This document shows, one piece after another, positions 1 through 7,105 of a DNA stretch of 11,468 nucleotides (position 1 is its first letter; each line of letters starts with the position of its first letter). The notes beneath the pieces are model-generated. The model was not told where the DNA came from, ran no database searches, and saw nothing but the letters and a program-made list of their open reading frames with translations. Source of the DNA: Campylobacterales bacterium (GTDB lineage Bacteria > Campylobacterota > Campylobacteria > Campylobacterales > QNZT01); NCBI GenBank assembly GCA_026985685.1, contig JALSQA010000209.1, positions 1-11,468 of the forward strand. The letters are read 5' to 3'. The translations under genes and the position numbers were made by a program.

Positions 1-171
1 GTTTTTTATGCTTTTAGTTTTAGTGCCAGAAGTTTTTTGAGGATATAATGTATGTGGTATCTTTTGGTGAGGATTGTAAAGTTCATTTGTTTTTTTAGTA
101 TCTTCTCCACACCCTCCTAGTATCAGAAGTGTACTTAAAGAAAGTGCAGATGTAAAAAGTTTTTTATACAT
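1..171 (-). CDS. Small lipoprotein, partial (3' end beyond window)
   Basis: This open frame encodes 57 residues and continues past the left edge. The start is a Met codon followed by Tyr-Lys-Lys, then a hydrophobic stretch and a lipobox ending LILGGC with the lipidated Cys at residue 21. This is a lipoprotein (signal peptidase II) signal, so the mature protein should be anchored to a membrane facing the periplasm. The visible part after the Cys is short, polar and rich in Lys/Thr/Pro. A Shine-Dalgarno AAGGA lies 6 bases before the ATG and a TATAAT -10 box lies upstream at 200-205, so it probably has its own promoter although it follows the Sel1 gene in the same direction. I do not recognise the family; function is unknown. 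Confidence is high for a lipoprotein signal, none for a role. Confidence 0.75.
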   Translation of the reverse strand, partial: MYKKLFTSALSLSTLLILGGCGEDTKKTNELYNPHQKIPHTLYPQKTSGTKTKSIKN

Positions 172-199
172 TAAATATCCTTTTTAATTATTTGAAAAT

Positions 200-205
200 A
201 TTATA
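200..205 (-). promoter_or_regulatory. -10 box of the lipoprotein promoter
   Basis: A perfect TATAAT on the minus strand lies 28 bases upstream of the lipoprotein start codon, in the gap after the Sel1 gene. No good -35 hexamer is visible at 16-18 bases, which is common in Campylobacterota. The 57-base gap holds no clear intrinsic terminator for the upstream operon, so read-through from it is also possible. Confidence 0.5.
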
Positions 206-228
206 CTTAAAAAGAACTAAATTGGATA

Positions 229-915
229 TTAAAAGACTATTTTCCCTTGTTCCTGTAGTGAATTTATGATCTCTTTTGCTTTTGCATGACCATTGAACGC
301 TGCTTTTCTGCACCACTCTAAAGCTTTTTCGTGATCTTGTTCTACTCCTTCTCCTGCATCATAAAGCTGACCTAGATTATATTGTGCTGTGGAGAGATTT
401 TTTTCTGCTGCACGTGAAAAACAAACATATGCTCTGTGAAAGTTTTGTTCTACTCCACGACCTTCTTTATATAGTACTCCTAGATTATTAAATGCTTCTA
501 TATGTCCTCTTTTGGCTGCTTCTTCATACCAAAAAGCTGCCTCTGAATAATTTTGTACACATCCAGCTCCTTGTTCAAACATTAAAGCAACTTCATATTG
601 AGCTAAATCTACACCCCCAACGGCTGAACGTAAAAAAAGTTCGTGTGCTTTTTCTATATCTTGTGTGATATATTGGCTACTGTTTGCATACATTAAACCT
701 AAGTTAAAAAGGGCATATGGCTGCTCTTGTTCTATGGCTTTTTCATACCAGTATATTGCCATCTTTTCATCTTTTGGTACTCCTTGAGCTTGCTGATACA
801 TAAATCCTAGTGAAGTTTGTGCATCTGGATTACCTTCATTTGCCATCTTTTCATAGCGGACAAAAGCTTCAGGATATTTTTTCTCATTGTAAAGTTTATG
901 TGCTTCTTTTAGCAT
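229..915 (-). CDS. Sel1-like repeat (TPR-type) protein
   Basis: This is a 228-residue protein made almost entirely of Sel1-like repeats. About five units of roughly 36 residues (near 30-64, 66-102, 103-138, 139-174 and 175-210) carry the pattern A..LG.MY..G.GV..D...A..WY.KAA..G. Sel1 proteins are alpha-solenoid scaffolds for protein-protein contacts; no enzyme residue is evident. The frame is open up to an ATG at 951, but that ATG has no Shine-Dalgarno. The ATG at 915 follows AAGGA by 6 bases and lies 2 bases after the rarA stop, so I chose it. With that start there is no signal peptide, so the protein is probably cytosolic, unlike the secreted Sel1 proteins of Helicobacter (Hcp family). It is the last gene of the operon and likely coupled to rarA. 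Its partner is unknown. Confidence 0.85.
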   Translation of the reverse strand: MLKEAHKLYNEKKYPEAFVRYEKMANEGNPDAQTSLGFMYQQAQGVPKDEKMAIYWYEKAIEQEQPYALFNLGLMYANSSQYITQDIEKAHELFLRSAVGGVDLAQYEVALMFEQGAGCVQNYSEAAFWYEEAAKRGHIEAFNNLGVLYKEGRGVEQNFHRAYVCFSRAAEKNLSTAQYNLGQLYDAGEGVEQDHEKALEWCRKAAFNGHAKAKEIINSLQEQGKIVF

Positions 916-917
916 AA

Positions 918-2108
918 TTATTCCTTGGTTTGTTTGATTTTTTTTCTCCATTCATGGAGTGTTTTTTCAAATCCAATTTGATTTGAAGTATAAAACTTTA
1001 GAGGTTTTTTTAAATATTTTTGTTTGACCCATCCTCCAAAATCATGAGGATATAAATATCCTTGAGGAGAGGGACTTTTTAAGTGGTCTAAAAAAGGTAA
1101 AGGCTGCTCTTCTTTTACATATTTTAAAGCATCGTTGATTGCTCTATATGCACTATTTGATTTTGGTGAAGAGGCAAGATATATAAGGCATTGTGAAAGG
1201 ATGATTCTGCATTCTGGATAGCCTATTTTTGATACAGCACTCATTGTAGATACCGCTAAATTTAAAGCATTTGGATTCGCATTTCCTATATCTTCACTAG
1301 CCAATATCACTAAACGTCTGGCAATAAAATCAGGACTTTCACCTCCGTCAATAAGTCTTGCAAGATAATATAGTGCGGCATCAACATCACTACCTCGGAT
1401 ACTTTTAATCATGGCACTTGCTAGATTGTAGTGGCTATCATCACTGCTTACTCCATCTTTTAACATTGTTGGACGTAAAGATTTTAAGGTGTCTACTGTG
1501 ATATTTTTATCTATTTTAATAGCAAATTCCAATAGATTTAATAAAGCTCTACTATCCCCTGCACTTGATGTTATAAGATATTTTTTAGCATCATGATCAA
1601 TTGAAAATTTTATCTCTTTTTGTACTTTTTCAATCAACTCTTCCAAATCTTCAAAGCTCAGAGGTTTAAATTCAAATAGCATAGACCTTGAGCGAATACC
1701 TGCTGTAAGTGTAAAATAAGGATTTTCAGTTGATGCACCGATAACAATAGCGATATTTTCTTCCATTGGGATAAGTAAAACTTCTTGTTGTGTTTTACTT
1801 AAACGATGAACTTCATCTACAAAGATAACAGGCTTGATAAGTGAACCTTTATATTGTGAGAAAATTTTACGGAATTGTTCAACTTTTAAACTTGTAGCAT
1901 CAAGTTCATAAAAAGGAGCATCAAGTTTGTTTGCGATGATTTTAGCCATTGTTGTTTTGCCACATCCTGGAGGACCAAAAAAGAAAGAGTGTGGAATATT
2001 TCCTTGTTCTAGTAATTTATAAAAAGCACTCTCTTTTGAAACAAGATGTTTTTGCCCAACAACTTCTTCAATCGTTTTTGGACGAAAGATTTTAGCAAAA
2101 TTAGTCAC
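918..2108 (-). CDS. rarA: RarA/MgsA-type AAA+ ATPase (replication-associated recombination protein A)
   Basis: This 396-residue protein belongs to the RarA/MgsA/WRNIP1 family of tetrameric clamp-loader-like ATPases that act at stalled or gapped replication forks. Visible motifs are the N-terminal RPKTIEEVVGQ box (9-19), Walker A GPPGCGKTT (45-53), Walker B IFVDE (95-99), sensor 1 in GASTENP (124-130), an Arg-finger region SRS (140-142) and sensor 2 Arg in GDSRALLN (184-191). The C-terminal half has the family's ARLIDGGESPDFIARR and LASEDIGNANP segments, which form the tetramerisation domain. It is slightly shorter than the E. coli protein (about 447). The start is GTG at 2108, overlapping the end of the upstream gene by 8 bases. 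An in-frame TGA lies four codons upstream, so no earlier start is possible. AAGGA lies 13 bases before it, rather far, which suggests coupling to upstream translation. Confidence 0.93.
   Translation of the reverse strand: MTNFAKIFRPKTIEEVVGQKHLVSKESAFYKLLEQGNIPHSFFFGPPGCGKTTMAKIIANKLDAPFYELDATSLKVEQFRKIFSQYKGSLIKPVIFVDEVHRLSKTQQEVLLIPMEENIAIVIGASTENPYFTLTAGIRSRSMLFEFKPLSFEDLEELIEKVQKEIKFSIDHDAKKYLITSSAGDSRALLNLLEFAIKIDKNITVDTLKSLRPTMLKDGVSSDDSHYNLASAMIKSIRGSDVDAALYYLARLIDGGESPDFIARRLVILASEDIGNANPNALNLAVSTMSAVSKIGYPECRIILSQCLIYLASSPKSNSAYRAINDALKYVKEEQPLPFLDHLKSPSPQGYLYPHDFGGWVKQKYLKKPLKFYTSNQIGFEKTLHEWRKKIKQTKE
922..926 (-). promoter_or_regulatory. Shine-Dalgarno that sets the Sel1-gene start
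   Basis: AAGGA on the minus strand sits inside the last Lys-Glu codons of rarA, 6 bases before the ATG at 915. It selects the internal ATG over the upstream ATG at 951, which lacks any such site. Confidence 0.7.
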
Positions 2109-2877
2109 GTTTGTTTTTCAATCCTTGTAGATATGTGTGTAGTGAGTGATATTCTGTTTTAGTTAGAAAACGACTTTTCCCTGGTGGTATATCTAAACTA
2201 ATACCCCCAAATTCTACACGTTTAAGATCCATCACATCAGCATCAAAATATCCAAAAAATCGACGAAGTTCTCTATTTTTTCCTTCTGATATTGCAACTT
2301 TTAATTTTGTGTAGCCACCACTCTCTTTTTGGACTTTATACCATAAAAAAGGAGCAAAATCCATAGAAACAATATCACTTTTAGAATGAGCACCCTTGGT
2401 GGCTACATCTGCATGAAGACCTTTTTTCATAGCTTCTTGAATAGCTTCAGTAAGAGAGCCTTTGATTTTTAGATAGTATACCCTCTCAAGTTTACTTGTC
2501 ATCAAAGCAGTTGCAACATCTGGTGCATCTGTCAATAAAACCAATCCCTCACTTGCAAAATCAAGGCGACCGACAGGAATATAATGATGATATCGTTTAG
2601 ATAAATTATCAAAGATAGTTTTTCTACCTCTGTCATCTTTTTTTGTAACAAGTTCCCCTTTATTTTTATTGTAAACTAAAACAGTAAATTCATTTTTGGG
2701 ATGAACAAAACGTCCGCGAAGATAAACTTTATCTCCTTTGTGGACTTTTGTAGAGAGATCAGTGATAACTTTTCCCTTGATTTTTATATGACCATTTTTG
2801 ATCAATTCATCCGCTTCACGGCGTGAGTGTTTTGTGTTGTGGGAGAGGTACTTGTTTAGTCTTATTCCATCGTTCAT
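2101..2877 (-). CDS. rluB: RluB-type rRNA pseudouridine synthase (RsuA family)
   Basis: This 258-residue protein has an N-terminal S4 RNA-binding domain (about 5-55, with the S..SRREADELIKNGHI pattern) and a pseudouridine synthase domain. The catalytic motif is GRLDFASEGLVLLT, with the nucleophile Asp at 106. The segment NKNKGELVTKKDDRGR.TIFD (about 71-90) resembles the RluB branch, whose E. coli member modifies U2605 of 23S rRNA. RsuA (16S), RluE and RluF are relatives, so the exact target nucleotide is inferred, not shown. The C-terminal KVAISEGKNRELRRFFG motif is typical of the family. The ATG overlaps the kdsD stop in an ATGA arrangement and has AGGA 5 bases upstream inside the last codons of kdsD, so translation is probably coupled. 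Length is normal for the family. Confidence 0.88.
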   Translation of the reverse strand: MNDGIRLNKYLSHNTKHSRREADELIKNGHIKIKGKVITDLSTKVHKGDKVYLRGRFVHPKNEFTVLVYNKNKGELVTKKDDRGRKTIFDNLSKRYHHYIPVGRLDFASEGLVLLTDAPDVATALMTSKLERVYYLKIKGSLTEAIQEAMKKGLHADVATKGAHSKSDIVSMDFAPFLWYKVQKESGGYTKLKVAISEGKNRELRRFFGYFDADVMDLKRVEFGGISLDIPPGKSRFLTKTEYHSLHTYLQGLKNKRD

Positions 2878-3833
2878 TTTATTCCTGCTTCTATGAGATC
2901 ATGAATATGTAAAATACCTTTGATCTTTTTGTTTTCATCTGTGATTACGAGATGTTGTAGTTTGTGCTCTTCTATAATTTTTAATGCATCACTTGCGAGC
3001 ATATTTTCATCAGTGATAAATTTTGGATTTTTGGTAGCATAGCTAAGGGCATTAGCATCAAGTGAAAAGTCTGTTTTCATGAGTGCTCTTCTTAGATCAC
3101 CATCGCTAAGGACAGCTTCTAGTTTGCCATTATCTGCAATTAGTACATTGCCAAGTCTTCCTTCACTCATGACCACAATAGTATTTTTCAGTGGTGTATC
3201 TTTTTCTACAATAGGTAAATTTTCAACTCTCATAAGATCTTTTATCTTAACAAAAAGCATTTTCCCTAAACTTCCACCAGGATGAAAAGAAGCAAAATCC
3301 TCTTTTTGAAAACCTCTTTTCTCCATCATGCAAACTGCCAAAGCATCACCTAGTGCCATCGTTAATGTTGTAGATGATGTAGGTGCAACACCAAGAGGAC
3401 AAGCCTCTTTTGAGATAGATATTGGGATAAGTACGTCTGAATATTTGCCTAAAGTTGTATTTTTATTTTTTGCCATTCCAATTAGTGGAATATCAAAACG
3501 CTTGATGTGAGGAAGTATTTTTGTTAATTCTTCACTCTCTCCACTATAACTGATTGCTAAAACAGTATCATCTTTTCCAATCATCCCAAGATCACCATGA
3601 AGTGCTTCTGTAGGATGTAAGAAAAAACTACTTGTACCAGTGCTTGCAAAAGTAGCTGCCATTTTACTGCCTACAAGACCACTTTTACCTACACCTGTGA
3701 TGATGAGTTTACCTTTTGTCTGATCGATCAATTTTACAGCTTGATCAATCTCTTCACCTAGTCTTTGTGCATTATCCTGTAGTTCATTTGCTTCAAGAAG
3801 CAATACCTTTTGTGCTATTTCTATAAAGTTCAT
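2874..3833 (-). CDS. kdsD: Arabinose-5-phosphate isomerase (KdsD/KpsF family)
   Basis: This cytosolic enzyme interconverts D-ribulose 5-phosphate and D-arabinose 5-phosphate, the first step towards Kdo for lipopolysaccharide. The 319-residue protein has an N-terminal SIS domain and two C-terminal CBS domains (about 200-253 and 266-316). Residues equivalent to the E. coli KdsD catalytic set are all present with a constant offset of nine: Lys50 (GVGKSG), Glu102 (SGES.E), Glu143 (SKEACPLG) and His184 (SFHPGG). I chose the ATG at 3833, which gives a family-like MNFIEIAQ start. A GTG at 3842 overlapping the RNase J stop (GTGA) is the alternative and would add three residues. Neither has a good Shine-Dalgarno, so coupling to rnj is likely. 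KpsF (capsule) and GutQ paralogues share the fold, but no capsule or sugar-alcohol genes are nearby and the conserved neighbourhood favours a housekeeping KdsD. Confidence 0.9.
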   Translation of the reverse strand: MNFIEIAQKVLLLEANELQDNAQRLGEEIDQAVKLIDQTKGKLIITGVGKSGLVGSKMAATFASTGTSSFFLHPTEALHGDLGMIGKDDTVLAISYSGESEELTKILPHIKRFDIPLIGMAKNKNTTLGKYSDVLIPISISKEACPLGVAPTSSTTLTMALGDALAVCMMEKRGFQKEDFASFHPGGSLGKMLFVKIKDLMRVENLPIVEKDTPLKNTIVVMSEGRLGNVLIADNGKLEAVLSDGDLRRALMKTDFSLDANALSYATKNPKFITDENMLASDALKIIEEHKLQHLVITDENKKIKGILHIHDLIEAGIK

Positions 3834-3838
3834 GAATA

Positions 3839-5764
3839 TCACATCAAAAATATTGTTGGTACAATAGTTGGATATTTTTTCTTTTGTCTGAAGATATGTT
3901 TACGAACTACTTGTCTGATACCATTTTCAATACCTCTTTGATCTTCAAACATTTGTGGTTTTGCATTGATCAAAAATTGATCTAATATCTCTTCCATCTC
4001 TTTAGAAAATGCTTTATCTCTTCTATCTGGTACTATTCCATATGTTCTCACTACTGGTTTAGAGATTAGTTTTCTTGTTTGTTTGTCAATCTGTGCAACT
4101 ATCATAACTACACCAGCTTCTGCTAGATTTTGTCTATCTAATATAACATCATCATCAACTTGTTTATTGATTTGGTTATCAATATAAGTTTTACCTGCTT
4201 TTACACTACCTGTTTTTTTTAGAGATCGTTGTGAAACTTCTACTTGATCACCATCACTCATAAGGTAAATATTTCTTGGATTAACTCCACACGATATACC
4301 TGTTTGTGCGTGTTTATGGATATGGTTGTATTCACCATGTACTGGCATGAAAAATTTTGGCTTGATTAAACGAAGCATCAATTTTTGCTCTTCCATTGCA
4401 GCGTGTCCACTTACATGAATCTCACTAAAATCTTGATATGCTACTTTTGCACCAGCTTTTATTAAAAAGTTTAATACTCTTGAAACACTTGCTTCATTTC
4501 CTGGAATAGCTTTAGCTGAAATGATGATTTGATCAGTTGGTTTGATTTTGACATGACGATGTTCATCAGTAGCCATTCTATAAAGAGCACTCATAGTTTC
4601 ACCCTGACTTCCTGTTGTGACAATTAAAACATCTTTATCATCATATTTATTTACTTCATGAGGATCTATAAAAATACGACGATCAAGGTTAATATAACCT
4701 AGTTCCATCGCGATATCAAGATTTCTCTCCATAGATCTTCCAATAACACATACTTTTCTATTGTATTTGATTCCATGAACTATAGCTTGATAAACTCTAT
4801 GAATGTTTGATGAAAAAGTGGACATGATGACACGACCTTTAGCAGAGCTAAAGATTCTATCAAAAGTTGGTCCTACAGTGCTTTCACTTTTTGTGATACC
4901 TGCTCTGTAAGAATTTGTACTATCGCTTAAGAGTAACAATACCCCTTTTTCACCATAATGTGCAAATCTGTGTAGGTCAGTTGGATATCCATCAATAGGT
5001 GTATGATCGATTTTAAAATCACCTGTGTGAATAATAGTACCAGCAGCAGTTGTGATTGCCAGTGAAGAAGCATCGATAATCGAGTGAGTTACATGCATCC
5101 ACTCTATCTCAAATTCACCGATTTTATAAACTTTTCTTTTTTGAATAGGTCTAAAATAACTTTTATCTTTTTTGAGTCCATGTTCATCAAATTTATTTGA
5201 AATCATACCAAGTGGTAATGGTGTAGCATAGATTGGAAATTTAAATTGTTTGAAAAAATATGGAACAGCACCGATATGATCTTCGTGTGCGTGTGTGATG
5301 ATGATAGCATCTATTTTATCTTTTATCTTTCTAATGTAACTAAAATCAGGAACAAGAATATCCACACCATGCATATCTTCAGAAGGAAAACTCATTCCTA
5401 TATCAATGATGATAGCAGAAGTGTTAGTCTCCATGACCATGAAGTTTCCACCAATCTCACCAAGACCACCTAACGGTGTAATTTTAACGCTTGCAGATGG
5501 ATTACCTTTTGCTGTATTAAAAGTTGTTAGTGCATCTGTACGTACTTTTTTATTGGCTTTTATAGCCTCTTTTATATCTTTTTCCCACTCTTGATTTCCT
5601 AATTTTGCAGAAAATTTAGGTGGACCTTTTCTTTTCTTGTTCCGATTTGGGTTTTGGTTTTGCCCCTGTGGACGTTGATTTGGGTTTTTGTTTTGGTTAC
5701 GGTTAGGATTTGGCTTCCTGTTTGGGTTGTTATTATTATTTTGTTGTGTTTTGTTTTCTTCCAT
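3839..5764 (-). CDS. rnj: Ribonuclease J
   Basis: This 641-residue metallo-beta-lactamase/beta-CASP nuclease degrades and matures RNA with 5'-exonuclease and endonuclease activity, and in Helicobacter works with the DEAD-box helicase RhpA. The metal-binding motif HAHEDH (158-163) is intact, followed by His227, HTGDFK with Asp249, SDSTN (280-284), the beta-CASP region with VTTGSQGE (382-389), VSGH (451-454) and PVHGEYNH with His476. A C-terminal domain follows. Residues 1-90 precede the catalytic core: 5-47 are low complexity, with repeated NPNR, Gln and Lys, followed by a charged helix-like segment. H. pylori RNase J also carries an N-terminal extension, so the feature is family-typical though its sequence is not. 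The ATG has AGGA 9 bases upstream, overlapping the ksgA TAG stop. It is the second gene of the operon. Confidence 0.95.
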   Translation of the reverse strand: MEENKTQQNNNNNPNRKPNPNRNQNKNPNQRPQGQNQNPNRNKKRKGPPKFSAKLGNQEWEKDIKEAIKANKKVRTDALTTFNTAKGNPSASVKITPLGGLGEIGGNFMVMETNTSAIIIDIGMSFPSEDMHGVDILVPDFSYIRKIKDKIDAIIITHAHEDHIGAVPYFFKQFKFPIYATPLPLGMISNKFDEHGLKKDKSYFRPIQKRKVYKIGEFEIEWMHVTHSIIDASSLAITTAAGTIIHTGDFKIDHTPIDGYPTDLHRFAHYGEKGVLLLLSDSTNSYRAGITKSESTVGPTFDRIFSSAKGRVIMSTFSSNIHRVYQAIVHGIKYNRKVCVIGRSMERNLDIAMELGYINLDRRIFIDPHEVNKYDDKDVLIVTTGSQGETMSALYRMATDEHRHVKIKPTDQIIISAKAIPGNEASVSRVLNFLIKAGAKVAYQDFSEIHVSGHAAMEEQKLMLRLIKPKFFMPVHGEYNHIHKHAQTGISCGVNPRNIYLMSDGDQVEVSQRSLKKTGSVKAGKTYIDNQINKQVDDDVILDRQNLAEAGVVMIVAQIDKQTRKLISKPVVRTYGIVPDRRDKAFSKEMEEILDQFLINAKPQMFEDQRGIENGIRQVVRKHIFRQKKKYPTIVPTIFLM

Positions 5765-5775
5765 GTTTATATTTC

Positions 5776-6579
5776 CTATTTATTTAAATTTTTAAACAAT
5801 AGGTGATAATCTGAAATTTTGAGTTGATGTGGTCTTGATTTTAGTTCTATTTTCAATATATCAAATAGTTTAGTAAGCTCTTCTTTTTGATAAGTATGCT
5901 GTAGATTCTTTATCAAAACTTTTCTTGGTTGTCGAAATGCTATCTTTAAAAAAGTTTTGAATTGTTCTACCTCTGTAGTTGTTTCAAATAAATCTTTTTC
6001 AAGATACTTACTAAATTTTACTAATCGTAACACTGATGAAGTCACTTTCGGAGGAGGATCAAAACATTGTGATCCTACATCAAAAAGTATCTGGGACTTC
6101 GCAATTATATTTGCTAAAATAGATAATGCTGAAAAAGTTTTGTCTCCACTTTTGGAAGCAAATTTTACAGCGACCTCTTTTTGTATCATAACTAAAATAG
6201 ACATACACTTATCATCATCAAGTGCTTTTAATATGATATTTGTAGCAACATAGTATGGTAGATTTGCGATTAGATGGTACTCTTCTTCTCTAAGTGAAGT
6301 ATTTTGATACTCGTCCAATACATCACCACAAATCAACTCAAACTGTCCGCTTTGAATTTCGGTCTTAAAAATATTTTGCAAATAACCGCATAACTCTAAG
6401 TCAATCTCAAAAGCTACTACACGCTTTGACGCTTTGAGTAGCTCTTTCGTTAAATCACCTAAGCCAGGTCCAATTTCAACAACTAATTTGTCATCATTGG
6501 GCATCGATTGGATGATTTGATTTTTAATCGACTCATCTTTTAAAAAGTTTTGACCAAATTTTTTCTTTGCTTTAATCAA
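5776..6579 (-). CDS. ksgA: 16S rRNA dimethyladenosine transferase KsgA/RsmA
   Basis: This SAM-dependent enzyme dimethylates two adjacent adenines near the 3' end of 16S rRNA (A1518/A1519 in E. coli), a late step and checkpoint of 30S assembly. The 267-residue protein shows the N-terminal KKKFGQNFL motif (5-13), SAM motif I EIGPGLG (35-41), an acidic motif in VVAFEID (54-60), GDVL (85-88) and the catalytic motif IV NLPYY (106-110). The C-terminal small helical domain is present with FRQPRKVL. The start is TTG at 6579: AAAAAGG lies 9 bases upstream, there is no nearby in-frame ATG upstream, and the family motif begins only a few residues later. It is the first gene of the leftward operon, downstream of a TATAAT box at 6610-6615, and ends 11 bases before rnj. 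Confidence 0.95.
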   Translation of the reverse strand: MIKAKKKFGQNFLKDESIKNQIIQSMPNDDKLVVEIGPGLGDLTKELLKASKRVVAFEIDLELCGYLQNIFKTEIQSGQFELICGDVLDEYQNTSLREEEYHLIANLPYYVATNIILKALDDDKCMSILVMIQKEVAVKFASKSGDKTFSALSILANIIAKSQILFDVGSQCFDPPPKVTSSVLRLVKFSKYLEKDLFETTTEVEQFKTFLKIAFRQPRKVLIKNLQHTYQKEELTKLFDILKIELKSRPHQLKISDYHLLFKNLNK

Positions 6580-6588
6580 ATTATAGAG

Positions 6589-6595
6589 CCTTTTT
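6589..6595 (-). promoter_or_regulatory. Shine-Dalgarno supporting the ksgA TTG start
   Basis: AAAAAGG on the minus strand, 9 bases before TTG at 6579. Its presence, and the lack of an ATG nearby, support TTG as the real initiation codon. Confidence 0.6.
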
Positions 6596-6609
6596 GTATA
6601 TCGGCTGAT

Positions 6610-6615
6610 ATTATA
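6610..6615 (-). promoter_or_regulatory. -10 box of the ksgA operon promoter
   Basis: A perfect TATAAT on the minus strand lies 30 bases upstream of the ksgA TTG. Transcription would start near 6603, giving a leader of about 24 bases containing the Shine-Dalgarno. No consensus -35 hexamer is evident. All six genes down to the Sel1 protein are packed closely enough to be transcribed from here. Confidence 0.55.
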
Positions 6616-6630
6616 CTTTAATAGAGCTTA

Positions 6631-6658
6631 TTGTTTGTTTATTCTTGATATGTATAAT
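6631..6658 (+). promoter_or_regulatory. Divergent promoter for the membrane protein/channel pair
   Basis: TTGTTT (6631-6636) and TATAAT (6653-6658) on the plus strand are separated by 16 bases. Transcription would begin near 6665, leaving a leader of about 57 bases before the ATG at 6722. It lies back to back with the ksgA promoter, with the two -10 boxes about 40 bases apart. Confidence 0.5.
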
Positions 6659-6680
6659 AAAATTTTGCTTTTTAATAATT

Positions 6681-6706
6681 TATCATGAAGATTAAAGTAT
6701 CATGAA
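6681..6706 (+). repeat. Direct repeat TATCATGAA x2 in the leader
   Basis: TATCATGAA occurs at 6681-6689 and again at 6698-6706, a 17-base period. Each copy contains the palindromic core TCATGA. The pair sits between the predicted transcription start and the ribosome binding site of the next gene, where a protein or RNA control site could lie. Chance is possible in AT-rich DNA. Confidence 0.4.
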
Positions 6707-6710
6707 ATAA

Positions 6711-6716
6711 AAGGAG
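6711..6716 (+). promoter_or_regulatory. Shine-Dalgarno setting the start of the four-helix membrane protein
   Basis: AAGGAG ends 5 bases before ATG at 6722, so that ATG is preferred over the in-frame GTG at 6716, which overlaps the Shine-Dalgarno itself. Confidence 0.8.
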
Positions 6717-6721
6717 TGCAT

Positions 6722-7102
6722 ATGAATTTTGACAAGGTTATTTCTGGGTTTTTCTTTATTTTGGCGATGACTGTAAATTTTGGATTTTTTTATGGAAATC
6801 CTGAAGTTTTGGCAGAACACAGTAAGTATGAATTATTTGCTGCTATTGTTGTTAATTTGATAGCAACTATTTTAAAGTTTGGAGATAAAACACAAGTTGG
6901 GTCAGTCTTGCTTGCTACAAGTTTGGTCGCAGATATTCAGTTGATCGCTTCAGCTTCTGTATGGGTTATTGCATTATATGGATTTGACTCATTTGGTATA
7001 GAAGCTTCTACCGCTGTTATATCTCTTTCAGGTGGTGCACTTTTGGCAAATATTACTTCAGTGGTTATATTTGTAGGAGATACGTTAAAGTCCAAAAGAT
7101 AA
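6722..7102 (+). CDS. Small four-helix membrane protein of unknown function (DUF6394-like)
   Basis: This 126-residue hydrophobic protein has about four predicted membrane segments (near 5-25, 36-52, 57-85 and 95-118). A short acidic, polar loop follows the first, and a basic end KSKR is likely cytoplasmic. There is no signal peptide cleavage site, no catalytic motif and no Cys. I believe it matches a family of unknown function found in Campylobacterota (DUF6394), but that is from memory and unverified. It ends only 3 bases before the next gene, a potassium-channel-like protein, and shares its promoter. The simplest inference is that the two work together, for example as an accessory subunit or regulator of the channel. 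Nothing in the sequence proves this. The start is well supported by its AAGGAG site. Confidence 0.8.
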   Translation: MNFDKVISGFFFILAMTVNFGFFYGNPEVLAEHSKYELFAAIVVNLIATILKFGDKTQVGSVLLATSLVADIQLIASASVWVIALYGFDSFGIEASTAVISLSGGALLANITSVVIFVGDTLKSKR

Positions 7103-7105
7103 ATC

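Noticed and set aside
172..228. Terminator at the end of the leftward operon
   Set aside because: The gap has no stem longer than a few A-T pairs followed by a T run on the minus strand; only a -10 box and Shine-Dalgarno are visible.
5246..5594. Two overlapping plus-strand frames antisense to rnj
   Set aside because: Both lie over the catalytic region of RNase J and have no Shine-Dalgarno or family features.
5624..5764. T/G-rich repetitive stretch as a DNA repeat or CRISPR-like array
   Set aside because: The periodicity comes from codons for the Asn/Pro/Lys/Arg-rich RNase J tail, in frame with the enzyme; there are no regular repeats and spacers.
5957..6253. Open frame of 98 codons antisense to ksgA
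   Set aside because: ksgA is intact and conserved across this stretch; the antisense frame has no independent support.
6685..6710. Tiny upstream frames (MKIKVS-stop, and MK-stop overlapping it) in the channel-operon leader
   Set aside because: Neither has a Shine-Dalgarno, and both arise from the TATCATGAA repeat; regulation by leader translation is not supported.
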